Assembly (NCBI GenBank): GCA_009746045.1
Contig: RPFO01000312.1
Span: forward strand, 3,295,079 to 3,359,078
Reading direction: 5' to 3'
Source: Mesostigma viride
Lineage: Eukaryota > Streptophyta > Mesostigmatophyceae > Mesostigmatales > Mesostigmataceae
Length of the DNA: 64,000 bases
The notes under the pieces are model-generated. The model had not been told where the DNA came from, ran no database searches, and saw nothing but the letters and a program-made list of their open reading frames with translations. Shown here piece by piece: positions 1-21,700 of this stretch. Made by a program: the position numbers and the translations under genes. Positions within the stretch are counted from its first letter, which is position 1; each line of letters begins with the position of its first letter.

Positions 1-272
1 CCTAGGAGCGTCTGCCAACCAGGCAGTGTCTCATCTTTCCCTAACTCCTTTCCTGTCCCTCACCTGGACCTTGCAGTCATCCGTGATTTTTTGCCAAGGC
101 TGCAGCCCCAGGGCATGATGTACCTGGCATACAAAACTAGTAGTTACAGCGAATACACAACTAACAATACTAATAGATTTTAGTAGCTTGACATACCAGG
201 CCCTCATCTATTTGTTGTCTGAATCAATTGCTCTTATTCTCATTCTTACTATCATAAGCATCGGCCTCTCAC
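1..272 (-). other. Intron of kdsB, no exon seen
   Basis: Follows the GT donor at 272-271 of kdsB exon 5. I looked for the expected VDHEAHGVDTP coding segment on the minus strand here and did not find it, so the terminal exon is outside the window. Confidence 0.6.
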
Positions 273-3200
273 CTTGATCTTGTACCCATTCTCCACAACC
301 TTGAGCTGCTCCAGGTCCTCCTGCATCTGCAGCGGCGTGGGCGGCATCTTCGGGTACTTGGCGAGGAACTTGCGATCGTAGCACTGCAGGCCGAGGTGCA
401 GCAGGTAGGGGTGGCTGTCGCTCACCACACCGTCCTTGTTGTGGGGGATCATCCCGCGGCTGAAGTAGATCGCGTACCCGTCCTTGTCAGTGATGCACTT
501 GACGCGGTTGCGGTCGGTCACCTCCTCCTTCTTGAGGTGCGTGCACGCCGTGCTGTAGACCGCGTCCGGCGAGTCCTGCTCGCGCACGCGAAAGGAACAG
601 TTTCCAATGGGGGTAGAGTGACCGCGGGTGTGTCAGTAGGCGCAACAACAGAAGGGTCCTACGGGGAGAAGTCACAAGTGAGTTCTGCTCATTCTCACGA
701 CAAATTTCGGACAGAGCAATCTGGCAGGGGTGTGTTCAGATTACAGAAAAAAAAATCAAGGGATGAAGGGGGCAGCATGTGGCAGCATTGTGTCCCAAAA
801 AGATGCACATGCGGTAGAATCAGCTCCCAATGGGTGCGAACGCGGTACATTTTTGCCAAACAGGCCAGTCCGGGGGGGTAATGAAATGAATGCTGTCCTG
901 TGAAATTTAAAAAACTGAGGGTCGAACACATGGTGGCAATGCAAAACACTGGAGACATGGACTTGCCTTCAGCGCCCTGCCATTGGCGTTAATTCCCACT
1001 ATTTCCACATCCACAAACACAAACAGATGGATGCTTGCCTTTAGCGCCCTGACAACAGCATTGACAATCCCTAACGCGCACCACTGCTAGACTAAGCTAC
1101 ACACCTTGCACGGTACAGTGGCGCCTGGACGGCAACCATCTCACTTGCCTGCAGCGCCCGCACGACGGCGTCAATGATCTCTGGCTCGATCATTGGCTCG
1201 TCACCCTGGATGTTGACCACAATGTCAAATGTCTTGCTCATGAGGGAGACCGCCTCGTTGCAACGCTCCGTGCCTGGCAGCCGCAACGCAAGACATGCGC
1301 AAGGGCATGCGTGGCATGTGCACGCAGCAAGGGCAGGGACAGAGAATAAGCACATGTGTAAGTAGCGCTCTGTGCCTGGTGGCCACGATGCAAAACATGT
1401 GCAACAGCATGCGTGGCATTAGCACACAGCAAGAAAGAGGCACAAAAGAATCAGCCCATGTGTAAGTAGCGCTCCGTGCCTGGTGGTGCCAACCTAAAAA
1501 CACACGCGCACAGCAAGCAAGACCAGTCAGGAGGCACACAGCACATGCAGACATGAGGCTCGGCACCTTGCATGCGCACGTACGTGACATGACATGGGCA
1601 ATACATTCCTGGCATCTGCAATGCATGTGAGTTGCCACGCACACACGCATCAATTGCCACGCCCACACGCACCCATTGCCACGCCCACACGCACCCATTG
1701 CCACGTCCACACGCACCCATTGCCACGCCCACACGCATCCATTGCCACGCCCACACGCACCCATTGCCACGCCCACACCCACCCATTGCCACACCCACTA
1801 GCACACACTGCCAACAAGCACACACTGTCTCACCTGACGTGCCCCGCACGCACTAACGGGGCGACACAAACACACACGTGTTCCGCACGTGACACCAGTA
1901 GGCGTATGGGGCCACGTTGGTATGGGGCCACGGGCCACACGATAGCTATTACAGACCACCGCCCAGTTTCGGGAACATACACACATTAGAAGAGGCATAG
2001 CTGGTCCGACCGCGTGGACATCAAAAAGAGCAGTCAGTCAGTCAGTCAGGCAGGCAGACAGGGGAGAGTAGGCAAGAATGGCACAGCCCCCTCGAACGCT
2101 TGCACATTTCTAAGCCTCCGTGTGCACCAGCGGGGAGCAGAGCGTGCACGCATGGCCAGCACGGGCCTCCCTGCCTGATGACAGCAGGAAATGGACGGGA
2201 GAGGGATGGAGGTGATAGATGGGAGAGGGATGGAGGTCTCATACATGTCACTTCATTCTACATGCATGCGCTGGAATGTATACAAGAAAGACAATTTTCA
2301 ATGCACTCAAGATATAAAAAAATCAATGGTGATGGCTGTGTGGTGTGTGGTTAAGGGTGTGTACGGTAAGATATGATGCCTGCACGTGGCCCATGCCTGT
2401 GTGGGCACCAAGTTCATGCTCATGCCTTATACATGCCAGCGTACCGTTGGGGCAGGACTCGCTAGTCATGACCACCTCCGCGCCAAACTCGCGACACTTG
2501 GCGGCGATGCGCTCGTCGTCAGTCGCCACGACTGTGAGAAAAGAAACAAACATCACTTGTTCAGGGTTGGATTGTGAAAATGTTGAAAAGGACGGGAGGG
2601 CATCAATCTAAGTAAGGGAAGCGTAACCCAGGGTAGGTAAGAAAGAATGGATGATACTCAGCGGTGGCAGCACCAAAAGCAGTTGGAGCAACAGAAACCC
2701 GGTTGTGCAAGGCTACACAACAAGCTTGCTGTCAAGAGCCATGGCAGCAAACCAAGGCAGTTGAGAAAACAATACTTACTTAACAAATTGCGTAGTTTTT
2801 TCTTAGATGTTGAAAGAGGACAGACTGCCAGCCATTAGATGAAGAAACTGCCAGGCATTTAAAGATGGACACGGTTAAATATACGGCAAGGGGAAGACAA
2901 GCAGGGCAGCATTCCCCATTGACTCCATGGCCGACAGGGGCAACAGAGACAAGAACCATTCTTGATGTTTTCAGATGTGGTCATGTGCTTAAATGCAGGA
3001 ACCTACCCATGTCAGACAATACACAGAAGGGGGCGGGAGAGGGGCAGGAAATGATCAGACCATGGGGGAGGCTTAGCCCTGCCGCTAGCAGGCCTTTCAG
3101 GCTTCCAGCTAACCAGCTCTAGAATGTGCGGCAATGGTGCATGGCCAAGTGTGAGCTATGCTGCCACCCACCCACGGTGTCCAGCGTGGTAGCCTTCTTG

Positions 3201-4148
3201 GCTTGTTCGTAGGTCCACTGCAAGGAGCAAGGATTCAACAAGGATCAAGGATGCAGGGGAAATAAGGCATTTGTGATTAGTGCGAGCTGATTCAAGCAGA
3301 ACTACGTTATAGTTTTTATAGTATAGGTAATGTTGTTTTGCATGACCCACAGAATAGGGCTTGTCATTCTGTCAAACATACTACCTGTGCTATCAATCAA
3401 GCTAGTACCTGCAACCGCATCTGGTCAGCCAAGTAGGCTTTGATAGTTGAGGACAGACTTTTTGTTCCAGGAATCACCCTGAATTTCTGGCTTAACGGGC
3501 TATAGCAGGTTATTACAATTTGCGAGGCTGTCACCGCTGATGCGCAGACCACGTTACGCTAGGATGAAAGCAGTTCCTCGGAAGACGTACACACATATAT
3601 TTACTGGGGGCACTCAAAAACCGACATCGTACCTAGCCTATGTTTAAGCTCTACTGTTCATGGCAGGCCGACTGAAGCGTCGACTTCAAGCTTAGCACCC
3701 CAAATAAATCGAAAATCGTCACACTGTCACTGCACGACATCGAAAATGACTTCTCAATCTGTACAGGTTATCAGCTCAAAATAAGCGCCATGGTGCTTGG
3801 CAATTCGCTAAAAAAGATAATGCTGCAGCCCAAGGCCAAGAAACTGCACACCCTCCAGCGCCTGCTATTATATGCCAAAATGCTCATGAAATGTCAATTA
3901 GAGAAACACTGATGAGCGCACATGATGCATTCAACCAGCCATACCTGAATCATGGGCTTGCCTAGGATCTCCACCAATGGCTTGGCCGGAAATCGCGTGG
4001 ATTTATAACGCGCGGGAATGACACCCACAACGCGGGTGCGCTTTCTCGGGCCACAAAGGCCCGTGCGCGTGGCCACAAGGCCAGCCGCGGCAACGGCGGC
4101 AGCCACAAGGGCAGCACCGACGACATTGTTCTTGGAGTCCGACGACAT
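273..4148 (-). CDS. kdsB: 3-deoxy-manno-octulosonate cytidylyltransferase (CMP-Kdo synthetase), 3' end missing
   Basis: Makes CMP-Kdo from CTP and Kdo, the activated sugar for Kdo-containing glycans. Five exons on the minus strand: 4148-3945, 3217-3172, 2531-2445, 1273-1149, 575-273. They sum to 255 codons with consistent phases. Recognised by VIPARYKSTRF near residue 41, ATDDERI, TSESCPNGTERCNEA, NIQGDEPMIEPEI, DPNRVKC-like DRNRVKC, GYAIYFSR and QEDLEQLKVVENGYKIK, which follow the plant enzyme closely. Residues about 9-26 are a hydrophobic Ala/Val stretch, as in the membrane-anchored plant KdsB. The start is the ATG at 4148; the codon nine bases upstream is TTG. The final exon (about 30 residues around the expected VDHEAHGVDTPDD segment) lies left of base 1. 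The intron after exon 4 uses a GC donor (CAG|GCAAGT); using the nearby GT would break the frame. Family assignment is very secure. Confidence 0.93.
962..1072 (-). repeat. Two decoy copies of the kdsB exon 4 3' edge
   Basis: The exon 4 end plus its GC donor (1144-1180) recurs in degenerate form at 962-990 and 1034-1072, inside the downstream intron. Each copy keeps the CTTGCCT..AGCGCC core, including the GCAAG donor on the minus strand. Confidence 0.75.
1365..1486 (-). repeat. Two decoy copies of the kdsB exon 4 5' edge
   Basis: The acceptor and first exon bases at about 1262-1280 recur at 1365-1382 and 1469-1486. The copies are spaced about 104 bp and embedded in longer related units containing CACATGTGTAAGTAGCGCTC. 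Confidence 0.75.
1631..1808. repeat. 22-bp minisatellite, about 8 units
   Basis: Units of the form TTGCCACGCCCACACGCACC plus two bases, with small variations, inside a kdsB intron. Open reading frames across it are a by-product of the repeat. Confidence 0.9.
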
Positions 4149-4338
4149 CTTTGACAAACTAGCCCGTAAACAATGCTGGTGAGAGAGGTTGGCAAAAAGG
4201 GTTTCCGGAAGACTGTCTAACAGCTTTTAGCTGCACGCGCTCGTCTCTCCCCTGGCTCGACTCGATGTGCTGGCACGCACCCGCAGCAGGCGGGATGACC
4301 CGCGTGGCAGTGTTCCGACTTTCAGGTGTAATTATGTA
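4149..4338. other. 5' flank of kdsB
   Basis: Sequence upstream of the kdsB start codon. No TATA box or other promoter element could be recognised with confidence. Confidence 0.4.
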
Positions 4339-4571
4339 CAGTCATTCACGCCTTAAGTTAGGTTGGCGTAAGTTGTGTTCACGCCTTTAGTTGGGTCGAA
4401 TAGAAATTCGGCGTTTTGAGTTCAAAGTAGTTCAGAATAGTATGAAAGTGTCATTAGTTCAAATTAGTAGAATGAATGAGAGTTATTCACGCCTTAAGTT
4501 GGGTTCACGCCTTCAGTTAAGTTGGCTGACCCCTCATAAACCTCGAACCCAACTTAAGGCGTGAATGACTG
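4339..4571. mobile_element. MITE-like element with terminal inverted repeats and TA duplication
   Basis: Begins CAGTCATTCACGCCTTAAGT and ends with its reverse complement. It is flanked by TA at 4337-4338 and 4572-4573, as expected for a Tc1/mariner-type non-autonomous element. The terminal motif TTCACGCCTTAAGTTGGGTT is iterated several times inside in both orientations. No coding capacity. A 48-bp copy lies at 47015-47062. Confidence 0.85.
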
Positions 4572-4978
4572 TACTTTGGTCTGTGGGACATGGCAGCAGA
4601 AGCGACAGAAGCGCCGAAATGACACGCTCCCGGGCGGGCGCCATAAAATTGAGTCAACACCGCTGGCCAAGGCCGGGCCCGCCGGGCGGCGACTAGGCCG
4701 GGCTGGGACCACTAGGTCGTCCAGCAACATCTGGGTGTAGTTCGTGACAGGTTTCCCTACCCTTTTGGGAATGCCCTCGGGGCCAGGCCAGGTCAGAATG
4801 TGTCGCCCTGGCTGGCCAAGCCGCTGGGGGCCGGCCAGACCAAGGGCCGTGTCGACCTAGTGGCTGGTGTCCTACAAATGCTATCCTACGCTGCCTAATC
4901 TCGTCCGAAATACGAGGCATGCCATGATACAAAGACTCTGATGACGGGCGCTCTGAAAAACCTACGTTAAGGACCTGT

Positions 4979-5086
4979 AAGGTAGATAGATTAGACCGGT
5001 AGGAATGTTTGCACCCATCCATCCATCCATCGGGGTTAATGCTCCGTGACTCCCCAACGGGAGCACGAGTCTAATTAATTAATTAA
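4979..5086 (+). mobile_element. 108-bp LINE 3' end nested in the older LINE
   Basis: Contains the family 3' UTR (GATTAGACCGGTAGGAATG, then CCATCCATCC), the terminal CTCCCCAACGGGAG hairpin and a TTAA tail. The 12-bp target-site duplication TTAAGGACCTGT is at 4967-4978 and 5087-5098. Opposite orientation to the host LINE, so it inserted later. Confidence 0.9.
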
Positions 5087-5492
5087 TTAAGGACCTGTCG
5101 GAGCATCCTGTAAACCGTGCCGTCTAGCCTAGCTGCCAGTCAGTTTGGGTGTGAGTGTCCACGCCTCGGCGCCATACGAGAGCACCGTGAGGACGAGGAC
5201 CTTGAAGAGCATGCATGCGCTTGCGGTGCTCGCCCAGGCCCTTCGAGCGCCAGTAGGTGTTGAGCGAACGGAGCTTGGCCCAGGAAAGGCCGATGCGGGT
5301 GTCCACATCGTCGGCAGTGTCAGGAAGCCAACTCCCCAACAGCTTGAAGCGGTCGCGGAACGGGACCTCCGTCCCATCGAGCAGGCGCGGCAGCGGTGGT
5401 GTACTGGAGGCCCCAATCACCATCGCCTCAGTTTTGACACTAATCTCCAGCCCCACCGCCCTGGCCTCCAAGCCCAGATACTTCCAGCCAGG

Positions 5493-6047
5493 TGTTACGT
5501 CCTAAACCTCTACCGCCACCTCTACCTCTACCCGGCCTAATGCTACCTAAACTAGTAAGGCCGCCTCTAGTTAAACCCCTAGCGAAAGACGAACGAGACG
5601 GTCCAGATCTCAATGCATTTACGTATGTGCTACTATAATACGCCATAAGCCATTTACACAAACCCGTTTACTCCAGGAATAGAGGAAGGAAACACAACTA
5701 CACTGCCATGACCCAAGCCTATATGTGTTAATTCATTTAACCGACACGCCGAGTGCCAACACGAGGGGTAGAACGTGCACTAATGATCACCAACGGTCCA
5801 GCATGCTCGGGCCGACCTGGCCCTCGCCTACAAATGTACAGATGCACGCTGGTCCACTACATTCTGCCCGAAGGATAAGGACCACTAATAAAGTACGCGG
5901 CGCGACGCCCAAAAGCATCCAATGCACCACAGTACTGTTACGAGGGCAACAGTGTCCCAGTACAATCTACACGTAAACCTAGGAACGACCGAGGCAAAGG
6001 ACCTAATTTACGTCCGTAACTACAACGAATTGTTACGCGACGTAACA
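5493..6047. mobile_element. Solo LTR (555 bp) inside the LINE RT
   Basis: Starts TGTTACGTC and ends GACGTAACA, i.e. TG..CA with short inverted ends. It is flanked by the 5-bp direct repeat CCAGG at 5488-5492 and 6048-6052. Removing it rejoins the host LINE coding sequence at ...HIQTW|LEVSG, so it is an insertion. No gag-pol is present between the ends. A TIR DNA element with a 5-bp duplication is the alternative reading. Confidence 0.8.
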
Positions 6048-7245
6048 CCAGGTCTGAATGTGCTCGGGGCTCTCGATGAGGGTGGTGTCATCCGCATAAA
6101 TCAGGTCGGCAAGGCGGTAACCAGGTCTAACCCCGCCGTGCTCTTTCACGTTAAGGATGTCCAAGCCTGGCTCGAACCCCTTAAGAGCAGTAAAGTGCGC
6201 ACGTGCCCGGCGCATGACGTGATCCACGACAATAATGAACAGGTATGGGGACAGGACACAACCTTGCCACACCCCGGCCACGTGGTGAAGGGGGAATGGT
6301 GGGGTGGTGCCTTCCGCAGTCCGCACTACTGCCTGTGAGCCCTCATACAGCCGGCGAATGGCAGCAATAAACGCAGGTGGCACTCGATCCAGAGCTAGGA
6401 TGGCCCAAAGAGCCTCCCAGAGGACCGTTCAAAGGCCTTGATATAGTCAACAAAAATGAAGACCAGCGGCAAACTGTCGGGGGGAAGGCGCCGCACCTCC
6501 TCCATCAATCGGCGCGCGACAAACACAGCCATGACAGTGTTACGACCACGACGGAAACCCATCTGAGACTCACCCAAGTGTGGGTCCAGCGCGGCGCGGA
6601 GCCTGTGCAGCATCATGCGCGTGAAGACCTTCAGCGCGGCGCTCTGGAGGCAGACACCCCGGTAGTTACCGGGGTCAGCAGCAGAGCCCTTCTTGTACAG
6701 CATGACGCGGATGACCGTCTGCCACTCAGCAGGCGGAGGCTCGTCAGAAAGCAGGACACGGTTGCAGTTCTAACGCCAGCAGAAGATCCCTAACCGCCGG
6801 ATCAGGGGTCTTCAGCAGCTCGGCAGAAAGGTGGTCAGCACCGACCGCCGCATCGTACCGCAGGCGAGCAAGGGCGCCGTCCAGTTCCTTCAAAGTGAAG
6901 AGGGGGACGACGTCGTCAGTGGCAAGGCAGCCCTCCTGCAAGGCCGGGACTTGGTAGTCGGCCGCGGCCGAGGAGGGGGGCGCTGGCGGCGGCGGGGGTC
7001 CGGCAACCCGGCCCGAGGCGGGCGGCCGTCTCGGGGTGAAGCGGCGGAGGGGGGGCGCGAGCCCCACCGGTCAAGGAAACATTGTGGGCCAACCAGCGGT
7101 CAAGGCTGACCGGCGCCGTGCCGTCCCCCGTGTGCTCCACTGGGGTGCGCTGCCGCCGGCCGCCGAGCCGGTCGAGGTGGTACCACATGTCCTTGCCCTG
7201 GTTGCGAGCCTGGCATCTCGTCTTCCTCATCACGGTACAATTCAA

Positions 7246-7564
7246 AAAAAAAAAATTATAACATTATAACGGTACGATAAAGTACGTCTTTATTTGTCCA
7301 TCCTTCAAAAGCGAGCCTTAATACCATACCACTTGCAATTCCACAGAAGAGGTCGAGGGCACAACTTGTCTTTGAGTCTGCAAGGGGCGCGTGGTTCCTT
7401 AAATCCCGTGCTGTGGAATCTCCTTCTCAACATTTCTCAGGTACACTTGGAGGTTCTTTCCTCAAGAAGTCAACCCAGGTAAAGATCTTTCTCTTTATGG
7501 ACTAGGGATGATGTTGGTGATCATTTTTCGTCGTTACAATTGCATGCTGGTTTCGTCCAAACGC
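7246..7564. other. No gene seen
   Basis: Short A-rich stretch near 7245-7260 beside the LINE 5' end, then unremarkable sequence. I see no exon or repeat here. Confidence 0.4.
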
Positions 7565-7685
7565 AGTCGCGATGACCACTTCCGCAAGGGGTGCTTGCAC
7601 GGTGCACCCACTTTTTATGGTATGGCCGGTACCGCGAATTTGTTCGCGCGGAGAATATTCGCCGCGCCACGTCCCCTCAACTAAT
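7565..7685 (+). repeat. Dispersed repeat, copy 1 (pair with 23229-23346)
   Basis: About 120 bp clearly related to 23229-23346, sharing AGGGGTGC, GTGCACC, CACTTTTT, GGTACCGCGAATTTGTTCG-like and AATATTCG blocks. Family unknown. Confidence 0.75.
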
Positions 7686-7870
7686 TAATGAAACACGCAC
7701 TCCCGTTGGGGAGTCACGGAGTCCAGGTCGTGTAAAGCTCTAGCTTGTGGTTAAGCCGTGTGTTCTTCGATTCACGGTGGGTGACGTGCCTCTTCCCCAC
7801 TGGGGGGGGGATCGTTGTCGACCTCTACCACCTGGACCCAGATCGATGGCCTTGTTCTGCATCTTTCTCC
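7680..7870 (-). mobile_element. Divergent LINE 3' fragment
   Basis: Has the hairpin CTCCCGTTGGGGAG next to ATTAAT on the left. It continues into a minus-strand segment resembling the LINE C-terminus (WAQVIEDNEPPP-like reading around 7800-7860). Truncated and decayed. Confidence 0.65.
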
Positions 7871-7895
7871 GTATTACTCATATCCCTAGCTATAA

Positions 7896-8285
7896 TTTGA
7901 AGTTGAATTGAATTGAATTGAATTGTAACATAACTCCGTTGGGAGTATATGTAGCACATAGCCCAGAGAAGGGGCATATGGCCTATCATACATTCTAAGC
8001 TACTTCCTGCAAGGGTGGGAATGTAAACAACACTTGCTCTAGGTGCACTAGGGCACCTGCACCCTCATGATCTTCACACTATGCCCAGCTAAGGGGGAGT
8101 ATGTCATGTGGGGGAAGATCATCATGGCTATACAAGAGCTAGGGCATGGCTTCTCGACAGAGAGCATCTCTCTGCATTGCATAGCATGGCTAAATTCTTA
8201 ATGCAACATCCATGGGGGTCCCGTTATAGGCATGGCTTGGCTAAATTCTGTAGGCAACATCCATGGGGGCCATTATGGGTAATTT
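7896..8285 (-). mobile_element. SINE-like element S1, full-length copy
   Basis: About 390 bp. The reverse complement matches 52999-53370 almost end to end. The 3' end (left) carries ACTCC-GTTG-GGAGT, the complement of the CTCC-CAAC-GGAG hairpin, followed by a TTGAA-type tandem tail at 7896-7925. No ORF of note. Confidence 0.82.
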
Positions 8286-8778
8286 ATGGGTAATTTGAAG
8301 TTAGACAACTATAATGAACTAGATGTGCATTAATATTAAAAGTATTTGACTAACAATAAGCATGCTCAGTCAAACTCCGGAAAAGTTTGATGGAATCTTA
8401 CACATAAATTAATATACAAGTACAAGCAGGAGTAATCGGAATGGCCCAAGGTCTGGCCATGAATGCAAAATAACATGGATGTGTATGTAACGAAAGTAGG
8501 TCAGCGCTGTTAATGCTACAAATAGATAACTGCTTATCATATATTTACCTAGCTTTTTACAAGGACCCCGCTTGGCAATGGGGTTACAAATGAGCTTAGC
8601 CTCATGTGGCGGAGCGGTACCTATCCATGTGAGAAAACCAACGCACTTCTCAGGCTGAAATCCGGAAGATCCAGACCATGTATTGTAAGGACATGCATAA
8701 ATAAGTACTAGGTGTTTCATGAACGTGGCGGACTACATGTCATTGGCTCCTCCCATGTGCAAACACCCACTATACTCA
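8286..8778. other. 3' flank of the ARM gene
   Basis: AT-rich, no exon found. About 8650-8690 resembles a dispersed repeat also present at 44915-44966 and 52889-52935 (shared GAAATC..GGAAGATCC..GACCATG). Confidence 0.45.
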
Positions 8779-18737
<9,959 letters not shown>

Positions 18738-21700
18738 GCTGTCCACCTCCTACGTCAATTGCTAGCGGGTTAACATGGAAACCTATGGGTTAACTTGTTG
18801 CCTTCGTAATGATATCAATCCTTGAAATAGCTTCTTACTCATGACCTTACTAGTGATGGCCGAGTTCCGCTGAGCATATTTCAGCTATCTCCTTGCGCAA
18901 AATGTAAGCAACCGCCTATTCCAACTAAATATTCCAACCAAATGGCTACTGACTACTGACGCCGCTGCCGTCGTCTCAGCGCGCCCAATACGTAACAAGA
19001 ATTTACGGGCAGCGCGCTATTTTCAGCCTCGTTAATGCAGAGACTTTTCGGCGATGCCATTAGTCTATTAAGTCGGAGCAACATGGTAAGTATTGGCTGC
19101 CGGCTGCCATGAATATTGGAGTCTTGTCGCCGACGCTTGACTAGAATACGATACTGAAGCTATGTCATTCAGGCGCCAGCGACCCAGCGACCAGCGTGGG
19201 CTACATAGCATGAGATCTATTTCTTCCATCGTACACGCGTGTTCGTGCCTCCTGCCTAGGTGTCAGCACGCTCGTTCAGCCAGAGACGTACTGCCAGAGA
19301 CACTTTGCTCATGTCTAAACTCATGAGCGGCAACAAGTAACAACAATTACTGTAGAGTGTAGACGCACAATGTACATAACCGCAAGAGCATGACTACCGT
19401 ATGTAGACACTGTGCACTGGACAGTTAAATACAAATCTAAATTTAGCCTCAGCGTATACGTTGTTGTTGTTGTTGTTGTGTCCCACGCCGCCCATGGGCT
19501 TGACCTGCTCTGGCGCCCTAGTAGGCACCACTAGGCTGCGCTGTCCGTTCTGTTCGTTCCTTGTCACATTGTTGCCGGCTCATGCCGCCGCGTATGCATA
19601 CGGGAGTAACGGGACTCGTATTAGTATTAATCGGCCCACACCGTCCCGTTCCTTCCTTCCATTCGTATTTATCGACGCGTACCGTACCCTAGCGTCACGC
19701 GTCACGCGTCACCGGGTGCTCCCAACACACTCCCAACACCGGGTGTGCCAAAAACCCTCATGCATGGGTTAATTATTAATGGTCATTCGTGGGCCTCCGG
19801 AAAAATACTGACCGTGCCTGGACCGTGGTAAAACCTTTTTGAATCGAAGACATTTTCGCGCATATGATCGTACTGTTTATGCACCCTGAATTACGATCAG
19901 CCGCAGTGTGTGCTCGGAGCGAGCGTGACAGGAACCCGCCCTATAAGCAGCTCATGCTTACGTACTGTGCGCAGGTACGTGGGTTACCACATCTACTGCT
20001 AATTACGTACACGGCGAACGTCCACCCTGAGGTTTCTACCGTAAGCTTACCCGTTGTGAGCCGGCGCTATGATTGATGTCGTTGCTGCGCGCGAATGCCG
20101 TGGGCATCAGTACGTAGCCCTAGTAATGCCACGGCAGCCGCGCGATTCTTGCCCGGCTTTAATTGTCGCTAAATGCGCCATGTCAGCCGTCCCGCGCCCC
20201 GCGGTACTGGCAAATTCCGAAAAAGAGGCCCGTAGTAGAGTATGTTTGGGGGCATCCAGCACCTGGCTGATTTCGACGTTAGAGACTTGAGAGCAATTTC
20301 ATAACACAATGTCTCTGCGGACATTGTCACCACAATGCCGGCGCCATGCAGGCAGGTCATCTCACATGCATATATATGGGATTGCTTCGATCGGTGCCAT
20401 GGCTGCATCAGCCTACATGTATTTTGTAGCCGTTACTTTACTACTTTAATACTCAGTGTGTGTCCTTGTTCAACCCATGCCTCCTACTAAGGCATGGTCC
20501 TTGCTTTTCACTCGATCTGCCTTTGGCCACTTTGCTGATGCCTTCCTGTCCTAAGTTGTCACCTTTCTAAAACTGTTGAACCCCTTTTGTGCTTTGGCAT
20601 TTCCCATGTACTACTGCCTACCAATTAAGACATGGTTCTATCCTGTTGTTGTTGTTTTCTGTGATGCCCTACTGTTTACCAAGGCCCTCCTTCCAGTCCA
20701 TGAGTTGACACATGAGTCATGTGGATTGGCATCACGCGCACTGCAATAGTTATTGCTATGCCTATGCCTTATTGTGTAATGATGAGGTCTTCCTTCCATC
20801 GGTCGACTAGTTGATGTGTTTTGGCATTCTATTACTGATTCTACCATATAAGTGGATGCTTGGTACTTCATGTTTCAAATGGCCGGGCTAATATGTTTCA
20901 CAGAAAAAGCCCCACCGCCTTCTGCACATACAATATGCGGTGCTGCCAATATGTCTGCACAGTAACAGAGAGGCTTTGCTCTTCTTCGCGATGGTGGGCG
21001 ACGCTTTGTAATAAGCACCCATGGGCGGCGTCATCGGCTGTGGTCTACATGGCGATGTAAGACTATTAGAAAAAAGTTTGGCAATATTTTACTGGCCACT
21101 GGTCAAGACTGGCCACCAAGACTAGCTTATGGTGCTAATGGTTATGGCGACCCCATGGCGGCTGCGTACATTACGATTACTTAATTTTACTCTTATTAAT
21201 AACTTTACACTGTCCGGGGGTGCAAAAGGTGTGCGTACAGTTCGGACGTGGTCAATCAATGGGCATGACAGTGGCCCAACATCAACCACTTAGGATGTCT
21301 TTCTTGCAATAAGTATTTACCACGGGGCTTTGGGAAATCTGTAGTGTTGTAATTGATTCTCTAAGGTCTCTCTCTGTAGTAGCTTGCTAAAACTCCTGTG
21401 CATGCATTATTATAGGGAGCAAGGAATCCTTCTTAAGGGGAGGGTCCCATGGAAATGTATCAAAACTGAAGCCCCCTAATAACTACAGAAATGCAACTGA
21501 CAACCACTGAATGATGTTTGGGGACCATAAACATGATGTTTGGGCATGCATACCACCACTTGTTGGGGGTACTACCCCCAGCCATACACCGGCTATGTGC
21601 TAAAAATAGAAAAAAACGCTGTCCGGGGCACATCTTGCCCAGAACAGTGGGAGAACCAGTTGCATGAAAAAATCACAACCCATGAAAAAATGTCATGGGA

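Larger units (their letters stand above)
4693..7245 (-). pseudogene. Old decayed LINE (non-LTR reverse transcriptase)
   Basis: Minus-strand fragments in several frames spell a non-LTR RT in order. 7245-6744: a Pro-rich lead and the LKELDGALARLRYDAAVGADHLSAE-type upstream region. 6703-6395: GNYRGVCLQSAALK, MGFRRGRN and motif A FIFVDYIKAFE. 6383-6050: GCVLSPYLF and YADDTTLIE. 5471-5124: KLLGSWL and VLSYGAEAWTL. 5022-4693: YHGMPRISDEIRQRR. Frameshifts and stops separate the blocks. It is interrupted by a solo LTR (5493-6047) and a short LINE 3' end (4979-5086). Not functional. Confidence 0.88.
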
